45,349 nucleotides of DNA from Streptomyces muensis. Lineage in GTDB: Bacteria; Actinomycetota; Actinomycetes; Streptomycetales; Streptomycetaceae. Made by a program: the position numbers and the translations under genes. Numbering within the stretch: the stretch's first letter is position 1; each line of letters begins with the position of its first letter. The stretch is taken from the NCBI RefSeq assembly GCF_021474425.1, contig NZ_JAKEIP010000046.1, positions 1-45,349 of the forward strand, given 5' to 3'. Of the stretch, positions 20,455 to 30,171 are shown piece after piece. The notes under the pieces are model-generated. The model searched no databases and was not told the DNA's origin. It worked only from the letters and a program-made list of their open reading frames with translations.

Positions 20455-23318
20455 CGACCGTCCCCCTTAGTCGTTCGTTGTGGTGCTGTGCCGGTGTGGG
20501 CGTCGTCGCCCTCGGCGTTCTCCTGGCGGCCGCGCTGCCAGCCGCGTTGGAGGGAGGCCATACGGCTGCGGACCTCGTCCGCGTCCCGCTCGGCGAGCTC
20601 CGCACGGTCCTCGCCGCGTCGCGCGGGGCCCTGCTTGAGCTGTGGAGCGAGGTTGGCCTGTCTTACGCGCCGGGGCAGGGGCCCCACGCCGGAGGTGGTC
20701 TGCGGTTGTGCGGCGGCCGGGTTCGGGGCCGGGTCGTCGGGACCGCTCGACGCGATGGCGGGACGCCGTGCGCGCCTCGGAAGAGCCGGGGGCTCCGGCG
20801 GCTCGGCGTGGCCGTGTCCGGTGGAGGGCGGGGCGTCGTCGCGGTCGCCGATCCGATCGGGGGTAGCGGCTCCCTCGCCGTGGTGTCCGCCGGCTCGGCG
20901 GCGCGTCGGCAGTGGAGCGAGGCCGTTCGGGTCGGGACGGCTCGGGTTCGGGCTCGGGCTCGGTGAAGGCTCCGGGTCCGGTTTGTCCCGCCGGGAGCGC
21001 TGCTCGGTGACCGGACGCCCGTGCGAGCTGACCAGCTTGGGTGTCCGGCTGCGGCGGGGCAGCGGGACCGGGGCGCTCACCTCGTCGTCCGAGTCGGCCT
21101 GGGCCGGGCCGCCATGGATGCCGGAGACCGGGCGCTGGTCGCCGAGAGGGCCGGTCGTCTCGTCCTCGGTGGCGGCGAGGGTGCGACGTGGGCGGAAGAG
21201 GCCGCCGCGTTCGGCTTCCTCGTCGTCGAGCCCCTCCGGGAAGTCGCTCAGGGCGTCGAGATCGACGGGGGCCTCCAGCTCGACCGGGCCGTCGAGGAGC
21301 GAGGCGGGCAGACCGGGCGCGCGGGCCGGCACATGGGACAGGGCGGCCCGCCGCGCCTCCTCCAGCTCGGCCTCCTTGGAGGGAGTGGGGCGGTCCAGGC
21401 GGAATCCGATGCCGTTGGTGTCCGGGACGTCGTCGGTGAGGAGCGCGTCGGGGATGAAGACGACGGCAGTGGTCCCGCCGTACGGCGACGGCTGCAGCGA
21501 GACCCGGACGTTCTGCCGCTGGGCGAGCCGGCTGACCACGAACAGGCCGAGCCGGTCGGTGTCGGACAGCTCGAACTCGGGTGTCTCGGCGAGCCGGAGA
21601 TTGGCGTCCAGCAGGACGTCGGCCGCCATACCCAGGCCGCGGTCGTGGATCTCCAGGGTGAAGCCGTTGGCGACCCGCTCGCCGAGCACCTGGACGGCGG
21701 TGTGCGGTGGGGAGAACACCGTGGCGTTCTCCAGGAGTTCGGCCACGAGGTGGGTGATGTCCGCGACGGCCGGGCCGGTGACGGCGACGCGCGGCAGACG
21801 GCGGACCTCGATGCGCTCGTAGTCCTCGACCTCGGCCACGGCGGCACGGACGACGTCCATGAGCTGCACGGGTTTGCGCCACTGCCGGGAGGGGGCGGCG
21901 CCGGAGAGGATCACCAGGCCCTCGGCGTGCCGACGCATTCGGGTGGTCAGGTGGTCCAGGCGGAACAGGTCGGCGAGTTCGTCGGTGTCCTCGGTCCGGC
22001 GTTCCATGGTGTCGAGGAGGGTGAGCTGCTTGTGGAGGAGGACCTGGCTGCGCCGGGCGAGGTTGACGAAGACCTCGGAGACGCCGGCGCGCAGTTCGGC
22101 CTGCTTGACGGCGGCCTCGACGGCCGCGCGCTGGAGGGTGTTGAGGGCCTGGCCGACCTCGCCGATCTCGTTCTTGTCGTACTCCAGGCGAGGGACCTCG
22201 GTCTCCACGTCGACCTGTTCTCCGGCGGAGAGGCGGCGCATCACGCTGGGCAGCCGGACGCCGGACGCCTCATGGGCTTCCAGGCGCAGCTGCCGCAGAT
22301 CGCGAATGAGGGCACGGCCGATGCGCACGGACAGGACGAGCGAGAACAGCAGGGCGAGCAGACCGAGGACGCCGGCGATGGCCGCCTTGACGATGACGCC
22401 CATCGCGACGGGGCTGACACGGTCCTGATAGCGGGTGCCCGCCTCGTCGTTCATCTGGCTGAGCTCGTCGAGGACGCCTGCGGCCGCGGTGTCCCAGGTC
22501 TTGGCGTCGACGGTGCTGGGCTTGCCGGGCTGGGTGGCGATGACGGCCTGTTCGGCGTCGTGCAGTGGCGCCGTGGAGGCGTTCCGCCAGAACCGCTCGT
22601 AGCGTTCACGTTCCGAGGACGGCAGGTCCGCCAGGCTGATCTCGTACATCAGCGTGCGCTGGGCGACGAGATCGGAGACGTCGTGGATCTCCTCGCGGGA
22701 GAGCTTTCCGACCACGAGGGCGGAGCTGAGCAACGCGTCCTCGCGGGAGAGCAGTTCGCGGGCTCGGGTGACGTTGAGAAGGGCGCGGGCCTGTTTGTCC
22801 ATCGCCACGCTGTCGATTCCGTCGAGGGAGCCCAGCAGGGCGTAACAGGGGTCCACGAGCCGGTTGTAGAGGTCGAGGGCCTTGGTGCGGGTGACCGTTC
22901 CGTCCTCGACGCTGCGGCGGAGGGGGCTGATGCCCTCGAAGGCGTCGAGGACGGCGGTGAGTCGCTCGCTGTCGCCCTGGTCCAACCCGTCGCGGACATC
23001 GGGGTCCTTGGCGTTCTTGCGGATCTCGGCCACGGCGGCGTCGGTGGCGCTCCGGGTGGACCGCAGTGCGGTCAGCGCGTCCGAGGCGCGGCGATCGGCG
23101 AGATAGACCAGCGCCTGGCGGCGTTCCTGTTGCAGGACGCGGACGGCGTCCTCGGTGGAGTAGCCGATCTTCTCGACGAGGGACGACACCGTGAACAGCT
23201 GGGCCACACCTCGCCCTGTGAGTACCGTGGCGAAACCCCAGATGGCGGTCAGGGACACCAGCGGCACGAGAAGCAGCGCCACCATCTTCCGGCGGATCGA
23301 CTTCCCGCGAAAGCGCAT
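20451..23318 (-). CDS. cvnA: Conservon sensor histidine kinase-like CvnA
   Basis: Membrane sensor at the head of the conservon. The 955 residues comprise a first membrane helix (12-33), an extracytoplasmic nitrate/nitrite-sensing-type domain (about 50-300), a second helix (303-331), a HAMP and linker region (331-430), a histidine-box region with DHLTTRMRRHAEGL (about 455), and an ATPase domain with N-box ELLENATVFSPP (527-538) and G-box DRGLGM (559-564). A long proline- and arginine-rich tail (about 700-955) follows. The ATG at 23318 is chosen because GGGGGAGG lies 3 bases before it; the frame is open 360 bases further upstream without a start signal. No response-regulator gene is adjacent, as is normal for conservons. 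Confidence 0.93.
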   Translation of the reverse strand: MRFRGKSIRRKMVALLLVPLVSLTAIWGFATVLTGRGVAQLFTVSSLVEKIGYSTEDAVRVLQQERRQALVYLADRRASDALTALRSTRSATDAAVAEIRKNAKDPDVRDGLDQGDSERLTAVLDAFEGISPLRRSVEDGTVTRTKALDLYNRLVDPCYALLGSLDGIDSVAMDKQARALLNVTRARELLSREDALLSSALVVGKLSREEIHDVSDLVAQRTLMYEISLADLPSSERERYERFWRNASTAPLHDAEQAVIATQPGKPSTVDAKTWDTAAAGVLDELSQMNDEAGTRYQDRVSPVAMGVIVKAAIAGVLGLLALLFSLVLSVRIGRALIRDLRQLRLEAHEASGVRLPSVMRRLSAGEQVDVETEVPRLEYDKNEIGEVGQALNTLQRAAVEAAVKQAELRAGVSEVFVNLARRSQVLLHKQLTLLDTMERRTEDTDELADLFRLDHLTTRMRRHAEGLVILSGAAPSRQWRKPVQLMDVVRAAVAEVEDYERIEVRRLPRVAVTGPAVADITHLVAELLENATVFSPPHTAVQVLGERVANGFTLEIHDRGLGMAADVLLDANLRLAETPEFELSDTDRLGLFVVSRLAQRQNVRVSLQPSPYGGTTAVVFIPDALLTDDVPDTNGIGFRLDRPTPSKEAELEEARRAALSHVPARAPGLPASLLDGPVELEAPVDLDALSDFPEGLDDEEAERGGLFRPRRTLAATEDETTGPLGDQRPVSGIHGGPAQADSDDEVSAPVPLPRRSRTPKLVSSHGRPVTEQRSRRDKPDPEPSPSPSPNPSRPDPNGLAPLPTRRRAGGHHGEGAATPDRIGDRDDAPPSTGHGHAEPPEPPALPRRARRPAIASSGPDDPAPNPAAAQPQTTSGVGPLPRRVRQANLAPQLKQGPARRGEDRAELAERDADEVRSRMASLQRGWQRGRQENAEGDDAHTGTAPQRTTKGDGR

Positions 23319-23736
23319 GGCCTCCCCCAGCTCAAACCCCCCAACCGGGCAGGGGGCACACCTGTGCGTCAACAATTGGCGCGAGCCTACTACCGACACA
23401 CAACTAACTCGAAGAGACATCCGGAAGCTGAACTTCCGCACTGCCGACAAGACATGGGGAGTTGTCCGGGCATTGCGGGAGATTGCCTCCCGCGATCCCC
23501 CGGCACTCCCACGCACCGATCCAGCCGGTCTGCAAAGCCAGTTGGCCGGAAATTTATCTTTCTCGGGAATCTTCGGGACGCGTCGATCGTCCTTCTGTAC
23601 GGGAAAGGGGGCGGAATGGGCCACAGGAGCCGCATGCCGTCCCTGGGCGGCGTAAAACAGCGCAAGCCGGGCAGCCACTGGGGAGCCGAGTCTTCAGGCA
23701 CGGGCAAGCGGTCTGCTGGCGGTGGGGAGTGACACG
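23319..23736. other. 418-base divergent region with cvnA promoter candidate
   Basis: Separates cvnA from the plus-strand membrane-protein gene. On the minus strand, TAGGCT at 23384-23389 matches the Streptomyces -10 consensus (TAGgxT) and would give a leader of about 60 bases before cvnA; the -35 is unclear. A GCACA-CC-TGTGC palindrome lies at 23356-23367 within that leader. A hairpin with 7-bp arms GCGGGAG/CTCCCGC spans 23475-23493. A possible micro-ORF at 23616 is listed separately. Confidence 0.4.
23616..23732 (+). CDS. Possible 38-residue basic micro-ORF ahead of the membrane protein
   Basis: ATG at 23616 is preceded by AAAGGGGGCGGA. The frame ends at 23732, 4 bases before the GTG of the next gene, which would allow translational coupling. 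The product is short, basic and glycine/serine-rich (starts MGHRSRMPSLGG) with no membrane segment. It could be an uORF rather than a functional peptide. Support is only the ribosome binding site and spacing. Confidence 0.3.
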   Translation: MGHRSRMPSLGGVKQRKPGSHWGAESSGTGKRSAGGGE

Positions 23737-24390
23737 GTGATGGGCACGGCGGAGCGGCACGAGGCGGCCGAGGACGGCGCCACGGCGCATGTGACGGTGC
23801 GGCGCGGCCCGGAAGCGCTGGATCGCGACATTCCGGTGGACGGGCGCGAGGCGACAGGCGGCGGCCGAGAAGCCGCGGTGGGCGTGGGTACGGTGACAGC
23901 GGACGAGCGCGAGGTCTCGGTCGACTCCGGCGTCGCGGCCGCGACGGACGAGGGCACGGCCGTGGCAGGTGACAGCGGGGCGAGTCGAGCTTGGTCCGGC
24001 CACCGGTCACTGTGGGTGGAGGAGCCCGCGCGACGGCCCCGGATGCCGGATCCGGTGCGGACGTCGGCCGTGCGAGCGGTGCTGATCATCGCGATCACAC
24101 TGATCCAGGCGATGGTGGCCTTCCTGTGCACCATGGCGGGATCATGGCTGGCCTTCCCCATGGTGATCAGCAGTGTGGTCAGCACCGTGGTGGCCACCTG
24201 GGGTGCCCTGGACGTCTGGGTGACCCGCCAGGTGTGGAAGCAGCGCAACGGTGTGGTCTCGACGCCGAGCAGCACAGCGCGCGCCCTGCGCCGGGAGCGC
24301 AGGCGGATGCGACGCCAGGCACGACAGGCCGAGCGCGCGCAGGAGCGGATACGGCGGCAGGGCGCGGCCGGGCAGTTGTCGCACTCCTGA
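23737..24390 (+). CDS. Two-helix membrane protein of unknown function
   Basis: A 217-residue protein with an acidic, disordered N-terminus (1-105), two adjacent membrane helices (about 112-132 and 138-160, a hairpin) and a strongly basic, probably coiled tail with RRERRRMRRQARQAERAQ (about 186-203). Both ends are predicted cytoplasmic. GTG at 23737 lies 7 bases after GGGGAG; ATG at 23740 is an equal alternative. It converges on the MukB-like gene with 40 bases between, which contain a small GAGGCC-AC-GGCCTC palindrome. The basic tail could touch nucleic acid or lipid. It may relate to the MukBEF-like operon or to the divergent cvnA, but nothing in the sequence proves either. Confidence 0.75.
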   Translation: MMGTAERHEAAEDGATAHVTVRRGPEALDRDIPVDGREATGGGREAAVGVGTVTADEREVSVDSGVAAATDEGTAVAGDSGASRAWSGHRSLWVEEPARRPRMPDPVRTSAVRAVLIIAITLIQAMVAFLCTMAGSWLAFPMVISSVVSTVVATWGALDVWVTRQVWKQRNGVVSTPSSTARALRRERRRMRRQARQAERAQERIRRQGAAGQLSHS

Positions 24391-24430
24391 GCGCGGTCGA
24401 GCGGCGCGGATCCGGAGGCCACGGCCTCTC

Positions 24431-27400
24431 CTACCTCGGGGTGACGGCACCGATGCTGGCCGGCCGTTTGTACATGCGGGTCGCCGTGATCTCGCTGTGC
24501 ACCGCCTCGCCCGCCTGGGGCTGCTGGGGAAGTCCTGGGCGGAGGTGTTCCTCCACGCTGATGTACTTCAGGCCCGCCCTGAGGTCGGCGTCGTTGCGCA
24601 GTCGGATGACCAGCGGGAACTCGGCCAGCGCGGTGGTGTCGAACAGGCCGGTGGTGTAGAGGAGCTGGACCCCGAGCGCGTCCGACACCGCGCGCTGGAG
24701 TTCCAGCAGGTAGGTGGCGTTGGCGCGGCCGATCGGGTTGTCGAGGAACAGGGTTCCGGCGTGCCGGTGCTTGTCCCGGCCGCGGTCGTTCGAGCGCAGC
24801 GCGGCCATGGTGCAGTACAGGGCGATGGCGGCCGTGAGCAGCTGACCGCCCGAGAACACGTCGCCCATCTGCCCGACGGGCACACGCTCGGCACGCAGCA
24901 CCGCGTCCGGTTTGAGGATCTCGACGGCGACGCCCTTGGGCTGGAGTGCCGCGGCCACGCCGCGCAGCAGCAGGGACATGCCGTCGCGCCGCAGGTCCGA
25001 GTTCTTCTTCACCGCGGCCCGGGTCGCCTCGTCGATGACCTCGCCCAGCCGTTCGGTGAGCGTGGCCTGGTCGGGCTCCTCGAAGCGGATGCGCAGGAAC
25101 TCCTGCCCGGACCACTCACCGAGCCCCTCGGGCAGCCGGGACAGCCGCTGGGCGGACCGCAGGGTCGTCAGCGCCGATTCGACCAGGCCCCTGAGCCGGT
25201 CCACGATCGAGTCGCGGTTGCGCTCGAGTTGCGCCAACTCGTCGGTGAGCACGCGGAGTCGGGGCGCGAAGGCGTCCGCCCACTTCTGCGCGTGCTCGGG
25301 CAGCGCGGACGCGGGCAGGTCGCGGATCTGCTGGCGGGCGGGGGTGCGGACCTGCTCGTAGCGGGTGGAGTTGGCGTGCCGTACGAGCACGTCGCTAGCC
25401 TCGCGCACGGCGGCCTCGGCGGCCGAGAGGTCGGCGGCGCAGCCGCGCAGTGACCGGCGGGCCTCGGCGGCGGAGTGCCGGGCCTCCTCCGGGCTGCCCG
25501 GGTAGGCCTCCGGCGTCTCCTGGTCCTCGTCCGAGGTGTGCTCGCGCAGCAGGTCACGCAGCATGGCGGCGATCTCGTCGAAGCCGCCGGCCGCGTCCTC
25601 GGCGGCACGGTGCGCTTCGAGGAGCTCGGTGTGGGCCTCGCGGGCCTGTGTCAACGCCTCGGTGCGGGAGGCGAGTTCGGCGGTCGCCGTGCGCAGCAGG
25701 GCCTGCGCGTGCTCGGCGTCGCGCGGCTGGAGTTCCTCGGACAGCTCGGTGTGTGCCTCGCCGTCCTCGGGCGCGTGCCGCTCGGCCTCGCCGCGCAGTC
25801 GCCCGAGCTGCTCGCTCGCACTGGACATCCGCGTCTCCAGAAGCTGAACGAGCTCCTCGGCGCGCGTGGCGGCCGCCTGCCGCGAGGGGCCGTCGGAGCC
25901 GTCGGGCGACTGAAGGAGCTGTTCGGCCCGGGTGCGGACCTTGTTGCTCAGCCGGTCCAGCTCGGCGCGGGCCGCGCTCTCGTCGCTCTCCGCGCGGGCC
26001 TGCTCGGCCCGCAGATCGGCGCCGACGCCGACCTTCTCGTACACCTGGGAGGCGGCCCGGTACGCCTCGCGCAGCGCGGGCAGGGACGACCTCGGGGCAT
26101 CGGCGTCCGCGTCCGTTTCCGGTACGTCGTCGGGGGCGCCGGCGATCTCCGAGCGCTCGGCGCGCAGGGCACGCGCGGTGCGGCGCGCGTCGTCGGCGGC
26201 GCGCTGGGCGGCACGGCGGTCCTCGTCGGCGGCGCGGGCGCGCTCCAGGCACACCTGGGCGCGGGCCTCGGACTCGGTGGCCTCGTCGGCGAGTTCGCGC
26301 AGCTTGACCTGCCAGCCCGCCCGCTCGCGCAGCCGGAAGGCCAGACCGGCCAGGGCATCGGCGGCGCGCCGCGCCTTCTGCGCGGCCTCCTGGCGCTCGT
26401 CGCGAACCTGGGCGGCCTCGGCGGCGGCTTCGTCGGCCTCGGCCCGCACGGTCCGCGCCTCGGCCAGCTCGGCCTCGGACTCCTCGGCGAACGCGCGCGT
26501 GTCCCGGGCGGTCTGCGCCAGCTCGACCAGGTGGCCGGACGGGCAGCCGGTCCGCCAGGAGGCGAGCCGCGCCGCCAGTTCCCGGTCCTTGCCGAGCCGG
26601 GCGGCGAGCGTACGGATCTCCTCGTCCCGCTCGGTCGCCCGCGCGCGCAGCGCCTGTCGTTCCTCGTCGGCGGCGTGCTCGTCGTGCATGGCGGGGTTCG
26701 GCGGTACGAGGAAGACGTCACCGCTGCGGGAGTCGGGCGCCGGGGTCGGGGCGAGCAGGGCCGCCGCGGTGCCGACCGCGACGGCCGACCGGGGCAGCAG
26801 GGCCGCGTCGCCAAGCGCCTCGCGAGCACGCGCGTGGGTGTCGGGGTCGGTGATGATCACGCCGTCGACCAGTTCGGGCCGGGCGGCCAGCACACGAGCG
26901 TGGTCGGCGGGGTCGACGGCCTGCGCGAGGTAGCGCCAGCCCGGCAGGGCCGGGATGCCCTGCTCACCGAGGAACTCCACGGTGGCCAGCACGTCCGGCC
27001 CGGGCGGCAGCAGCCCGCCGTCGCCGAGCGCGCCGAGGATCCGGGAGTCGTCGGCGGCTGCCGTACGCAGCTCGAAGAGCTGCCGCTCGGCGGCGGAGAC
27101 GGCGTCGTCGAGCAGTTCGCGCAGCTCGTCGGCGAAGCGGTCCAGATCCTCCGGCGTCAGGCCGCCTTCGGCGGCGGCACTCGAGGCGGCGTCCTGCGCG
27201 CCGTCGCGCGCGGTCGTGGTCCCGTTGCCGTCGTCACCGCTGCGCGGAGCGGGCACGGTCCCGCGCCGCGCACCGGATTCGCCTACACCCCCGAACTCGC
27301 CTGTCAGACCGATCAGTTCGGCCAGCCGCTCCTCCGTCGCCAGTCCCTCGGCGAGACGGCGCTCGGCGTCGTAGGAGCGCTCCGCGGCGGTGGCCGCGTC

Positions 27401-29143
27401 TGCCGCGCGGGCTGCCGTCAGCTCCGCGCGGGACTCGGTGGAGGCCGCCTCACGCGCGTGCTCCGAGGCTCGCCTCGATGCCTCGCGGGCGGTGTCCCAG
27501 GCGGCGACGGCCGTCTTCTCGGCGTCGCTCGCCGCGAGGGCGGCGCGGGCCGGGTCGGCGTCGGGCGCGCTGTCGTCGAGCCAGCCCGCGCGGACGGCCT
27601 CGGCGGTCTCCTGCTCGACCTCGGACAGCCGCTGCCGCAGATGCCCGACCTCGCTGCGGGCCCGCTGCGCCTCGGTGGCGGCGGCGGTGGAGTCCCGGTA
27701 CGCGCAGTCGCTGACCTCCTGGAGGGCGGCGGACCGCTCCTCCTCCTCGTTGGCGAGGGTCTCGGCGCTCTGCGCGGCCGCCTGCAGGGCCCGTACGAGA
27801 TCGACGGCGGCCTTGGCGCGGGCGGCCAGCGCGGGGGCCGCGTCCCGCTCGGCCTCCTGGATCGCGGCGGCCACGCGCGCGACGCGGTCGGCGGCGGCGC
27901 GGTGCCGCAGGGCGGTCTCCGCGGCCTGCCAGGCGGAGTGCAGCGTGCGCGCTTCGGCGAGCTCACGCTTCTGTGCGGCCGCCGTCTTCTCGGCCGCCGC
28001 GAGGGCCAACGAGGCGTGCCGATAGGCGAGTTCGGCGGCGATCAGGGCGCTGCGCTCCCGCGCCGCCTCCGAGTGGGTGACGGCGTACGCAGCGGCGGTG
28101 ACTCGCTGGGCGAGGTCGCCCGCCCGGACGCGCTCCTGGACGCCGCGCGCGGACAGCCGCCTGGCCAGGGTCCGGGTCCGTCGCTCGGCGCCGGCGTGGA
28201 TGTCACGCGCGCGTGAGCGTGTCTCGGCGGCCTCGACGATCCGTCCGAGCAGGTCGACCGACCCCGCGGTGAAGTCCCGCTCGGCGATCAGTTCGGCACG
28301 CCGGCCCAGCTTGTTGCCGAAGCCGCTGACCAGGTCGGCGAGGCCGTCGGTGTCGCGGGTGTCCGTGACGGCCCGCAGCAGCAGGTCGGTGAAGTCCGAG
28401 TCCTTCTTGACCGCGAAGAGGCCGGCTGCCTCACCCTCGTCGGCGTTCATCTCCCGCTGGTAGCGGAAGAGTTCGGGGTCCAGGCCGAGGTCGCCCAGGT
28501 GCTCGATCCAGCGGTCGTGGATCTCCTCCCAGTGCACTTCCAGATGCGGATATGCCTTGCCCGCCTCGGTGATGGCGTCCCGGAAGCCCTTCATGGTGCG
28601 GCGCCGGCCCTGCGCGCCCGACTGGCCCTCGACGGGCGGCCGTACGGCGGTGGACTCGGCGACGGGCAGGTTGTCCAGGCTCAGCCCGGGTCCGGGGCGG
28701 AAGGAGTACCAGGCCTCGGCGAACTTGCGCGGGTCGTTGGAGACCTGGCGCCCGCGCCACTCGCTGACCTTGCCGACCACGACGCACTCGCCGGTGAGCG
28801 TGTGCTGCCACTCCAGCGCGACATGCCCACAGTCGTCGGCGAGCAGGAACTTGCGCAGCACTCCGGAGCTGGCGCCGCCGAGGGTGTTGCGATGGCCCGG
28901 CAGCATCACGGAGAAGATCAGCTTGAGCAGGACCGACTTGCCGCCGCCGTTCTCCAGGAAGAGCACACCTGCGGGAGCGGGCCGGCGCGGCGGGCCGACG
29001 GGCTCCTCCTCGAAGAACTCCGCCTGTGTGGGCGCGGGATCGGGCACGGGCTCGCCGACACCGCGCAGGTCCAGCACGGTGTCGGCGTAGCGCGCACCGG
29101 CCGGCCCGATGGAGTAGAGGCGGACCCGGGACAGCTCGTACAT
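24431..29143 (-). CDS. MukB/JetC-like SMC ATPase
   Basis: A 1570-residue SMC-type motor. The N-terminal head carries LENGGGKS (63-70) as Walker A. Long alanine-, glutamate- and arginine-rich coiled coils (about 290-650 and 840-1330) flank a globular hinge (about 690-820, around ILGALGDGGLLPPGPDVLATV). The C-terminal head has the ABC signature SGGQ (1431-1434) and Walker B LFLDN (Asp1468). The residue after the Walker B Asp is Asn1469 where SMC and ABC ATPases normally have the catalytic Glu. With the two upstream genes it forms a MukF-MukE-MukB (JetA-JetB-JetC, MksFEB) set. Such complexes extrude DNA loops; Wadjet versions cut plasmids through JetD, but no JetD gene follows here. Confidence 0.85.
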   Translation of the reverse strand: MYELSRVRLYSIGPAGARYADTVLDLRGVGEPVPDPAPTQAEFFEEEPVGPPRRPAPAGVLFLENGGGKSVLLKLIFSVMLPGHRNTLGGASSGVLRKFLLADDCGHVALEWQHTLTGECVVVGKVSEWRGRQVSNDPRKFAEAWYSFRPGPGLSLDNLPVAESTAVRPPVEGQSGAQGRRRTMKGFRDAITEAGKAYPHLEVHWEEIHDRWIEHLGDLGLDPELFRYQREMNADEGEAAGLFAVKKDSDFTDLLLRAVTDTRDTDGLADLVSGFGNKLGRRAELIAERDFTAGSVDLLGRIVEAAETRSRARDIHAGAERRTRTLARRLSARGVQERVRAGDLAQRVTAAAYAVTHSEAARERSALIAAELAYRHASLALAAAEKTAAAQKRELAEARTLHSAWQAAETALRHRAAADRVARVAAAIQEAERDAAPALAARAKAAVDLVRALQAAAQSAETLANEEEERSAALQEVSDCAYRDSTAAATEAQRARSEVGHLRQRLSEVEQETAEAVRAGWLDDSAPDADPARAALAASDAEKTAVAAWDTAREASRRASEHAREAASTESRAELTAARAADAATAAERSYDAERRLAEGLATEERLAELIGLTGEFGGVGESGARRGTVPAPRSGDDGNGTTTARDGAQDAASSAAAEGGLTPEDLDRFADELRELLDDAVSAAERQLFELRTAAADDSRILGALGDGGLLPPGPDVLATVEFLGEQGIPALPGWRYLAQAVDPADHARVLAARPELVDGVIITDPDTHARAREALGDAALLPRSAVAVGTAAALLAPTPAPDSRSGDVFLVPPNPAMHDEHAADEERQALRARATERDEEIRTLAARLGKDRELAARLASWRTGCPSGHLVELAQTARDTRAFAEESEAELAEARTVRAEADEAAAEAAQVRDERQEAAQKARRAADALAGLAFRLRERAGWQVKLRELADEATESEARAQVCLERARAADEDRRAAQRAADDARRTARALRAERSEIAGAPDDVPETDADADAPRSSLPALREAYRAASQVYEKVGVGADLRAEQARAESDESAARAELDRLSNKVRTRAEQLLQSPDGSDGPSRQAAATRAEELVQLLETRMSSASEQLGRLRGEAERHAPEDGEAHTELSEELQPRDAEHAQALLRTATAELASRTEALTQAREAHTELLEAHRAAEDAAGGFDEIAAMLRDLLREHTSDEDQETPEAYPGSPEEARHSAAEARRSLRGCAADLSAAEAAVREASDVLVRHANSTRYEQVRTPARQQIRDLPASALPEHAQKWADAFAPRLRVLTDELAQLERNRDSIVDRLRGLVESALTTLRSAQRLSRLPEGLGEWSGQEFLRIRFEEPDQATLTERLGEVIDEATRAAVKKNSDLRRDGMSLLLRGVAAALQPKGVAVEILKPDAVLRAERVPVGQMGDVFSGGQLLTAAIALYCTMAALRSNDRGRDKHRHAGTLFLDNPIGRANATYLLELQRAVSDALGVQLLYTTGLFDTTALAEFPLVIRLRNDADLRAGLKYISVEEHLRPGLPQQPQAGEAVHSEITATRMYKRPASIGAVTPR

Positions 29144-29258
29144 GGCGGACTCTCGTAAGTCTTCGGCTAGGTCTTGGGCGGATCAGGGACGTTCGGGAAT
29201 TCAGGTGGAAGGGAGTCGGGCGGAGGGATTCAGGCGAGGGCACACAGACGCAGGGAAC

Positions 29259-30140
29259 TCAGGCGGAGTGGAACGGCAGCCCGGCGTCGGCCACCAGCTC
29301 CAGGTCGTCGGTGTCCTCGGCGGCCAGCAGCGTCGGTGTGCCGTCGGTGACCGGGACCACGCCCAGCTCCAGCAGCTCGGCCATGGCGGCGCTGCCCGCC
29401 ATGTCACGCACCTGGAGTTGGTAGCGGGCCGTGGTCCGGTAGGTGCCGCCGTTGTCGTCGCCGGTGCGCTGGAGGAAGCCGGAGTCGGTGAGGAAGGCGG
29501 CCGCCTTGCCGACGATGCCGGTGGTGGAACCGGCGAGTCTGCGCGCGTCCTTGGTGGCGCCGGTCGCGCTGCGTCTCACCCAGATCCGCCAGGCGGCCTC
29601 CAGGCCGGGCGCGTCCGTCGCCGGGTCGGTGTTCTCGCCCTGTTCGTCGGCTCGCTCCTCCAGCCGTCGGCAGGCCTGCCGTACGAAGGCGTCGACACCG
29701 TTGACCGTGACGCGCCCGATGTAGCCGTCGTCGGCGAGGTCCTCGGGCCGCGGGAACGCCATCGCGGCGATGGCGAGATGGGCCAGGCCGTGCAGGAAGC
29801 GGTCGCCGCCGTCGGCGGAGGTACGACGCGCGTAGTCGCCCATGCGGACGGCGAACACGGAGTCCTCGGCGGCGGTCACGGCCATCCCCGCGCGCGGGGA
29901 CACCTCCAGCACGACGAGTCCGAGCCCGGCGGCGACGGCGTCCGCGAGCCGTGCGAACGGCGGGTCCTCCCGGTACCGCCGCAGCAGTTCCGCGTACTCC
30001 TGGTCCCGCGCGGGCTGCAGCTTCGGCTGGAGGCCGAAGGCGACCAGCCGGGCCGCGTCGGCCGCGTCGGCGGGGGTGACCACGGCGGTCGCCGCCGGGG
30101 CGGGGGCCTCGGTGTCACTCCATTCGACGTGCTCGCTCAC
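29259..30140 (-). CDS. MukE/JetB-like winged-helix subunit
   Basis: A 293-residue soluble protein between the kleisin-like and SMC-like genes. By position and size it is the MukE/JetB (DUF4194-like) regulatory subunit that binds the kleisin and DNA. Winged-helix-like stretches are visible around GIVGKAAAFLTDSGFLQRTG and the following YRTTARYQLQVRDM strand region (about 225-265). Similarity to a named family is not certain from sequence reading alone; operon order is the main support. It starts 31 bases after the upstream gene. The 115 bases after it hold two CCTGAAT repeats on the minus strand. Confidence 0.7.
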   Translation of the reverse strand: MSEHVEWSDTEAPAPAATAVVTPADAADAARLVAFGLQPKLQPARDQEYAELLRRYREDPPFARLADAVAAGLGLVVLEVSPRAGMAVTAAEDSVFAVRMGDYARRTSADGGDRFLHGLAHLAIAAMAFPRPEDLADDGYIGRVTVNGVDAFVRQACRRLEERADEQGENTDPATDAPGLEAAWRIWVRRSATGATKDARRLAGSTTGIVGKAAAFLTDSGFLQRTGDDNGGTYRTTARYQLQVRDMAGSAAMAELLELGVVPVTDGTPTLLAAEDTDDLELVADAGLPFHSA

Positions 30141-30171
30141 GGTCGGTGCTCCTTGCTGCGCTGTCGCTCAC

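Noticed and set aside
23737..24390. Considered as a JetD-type nuclease partner of the SMC-like operon
   Set aside because: It is on the opposite strand, has two membrane helices, and shows no Toprim or nuclease motif.
25475..28216. A 913-codon plus-strand frame opposite the SMC-like gene
   Set aside because: Glycine-rich antisense of coiled-coil codons (GCG, GAG, CGC); no ribosome binding site or family motifs.
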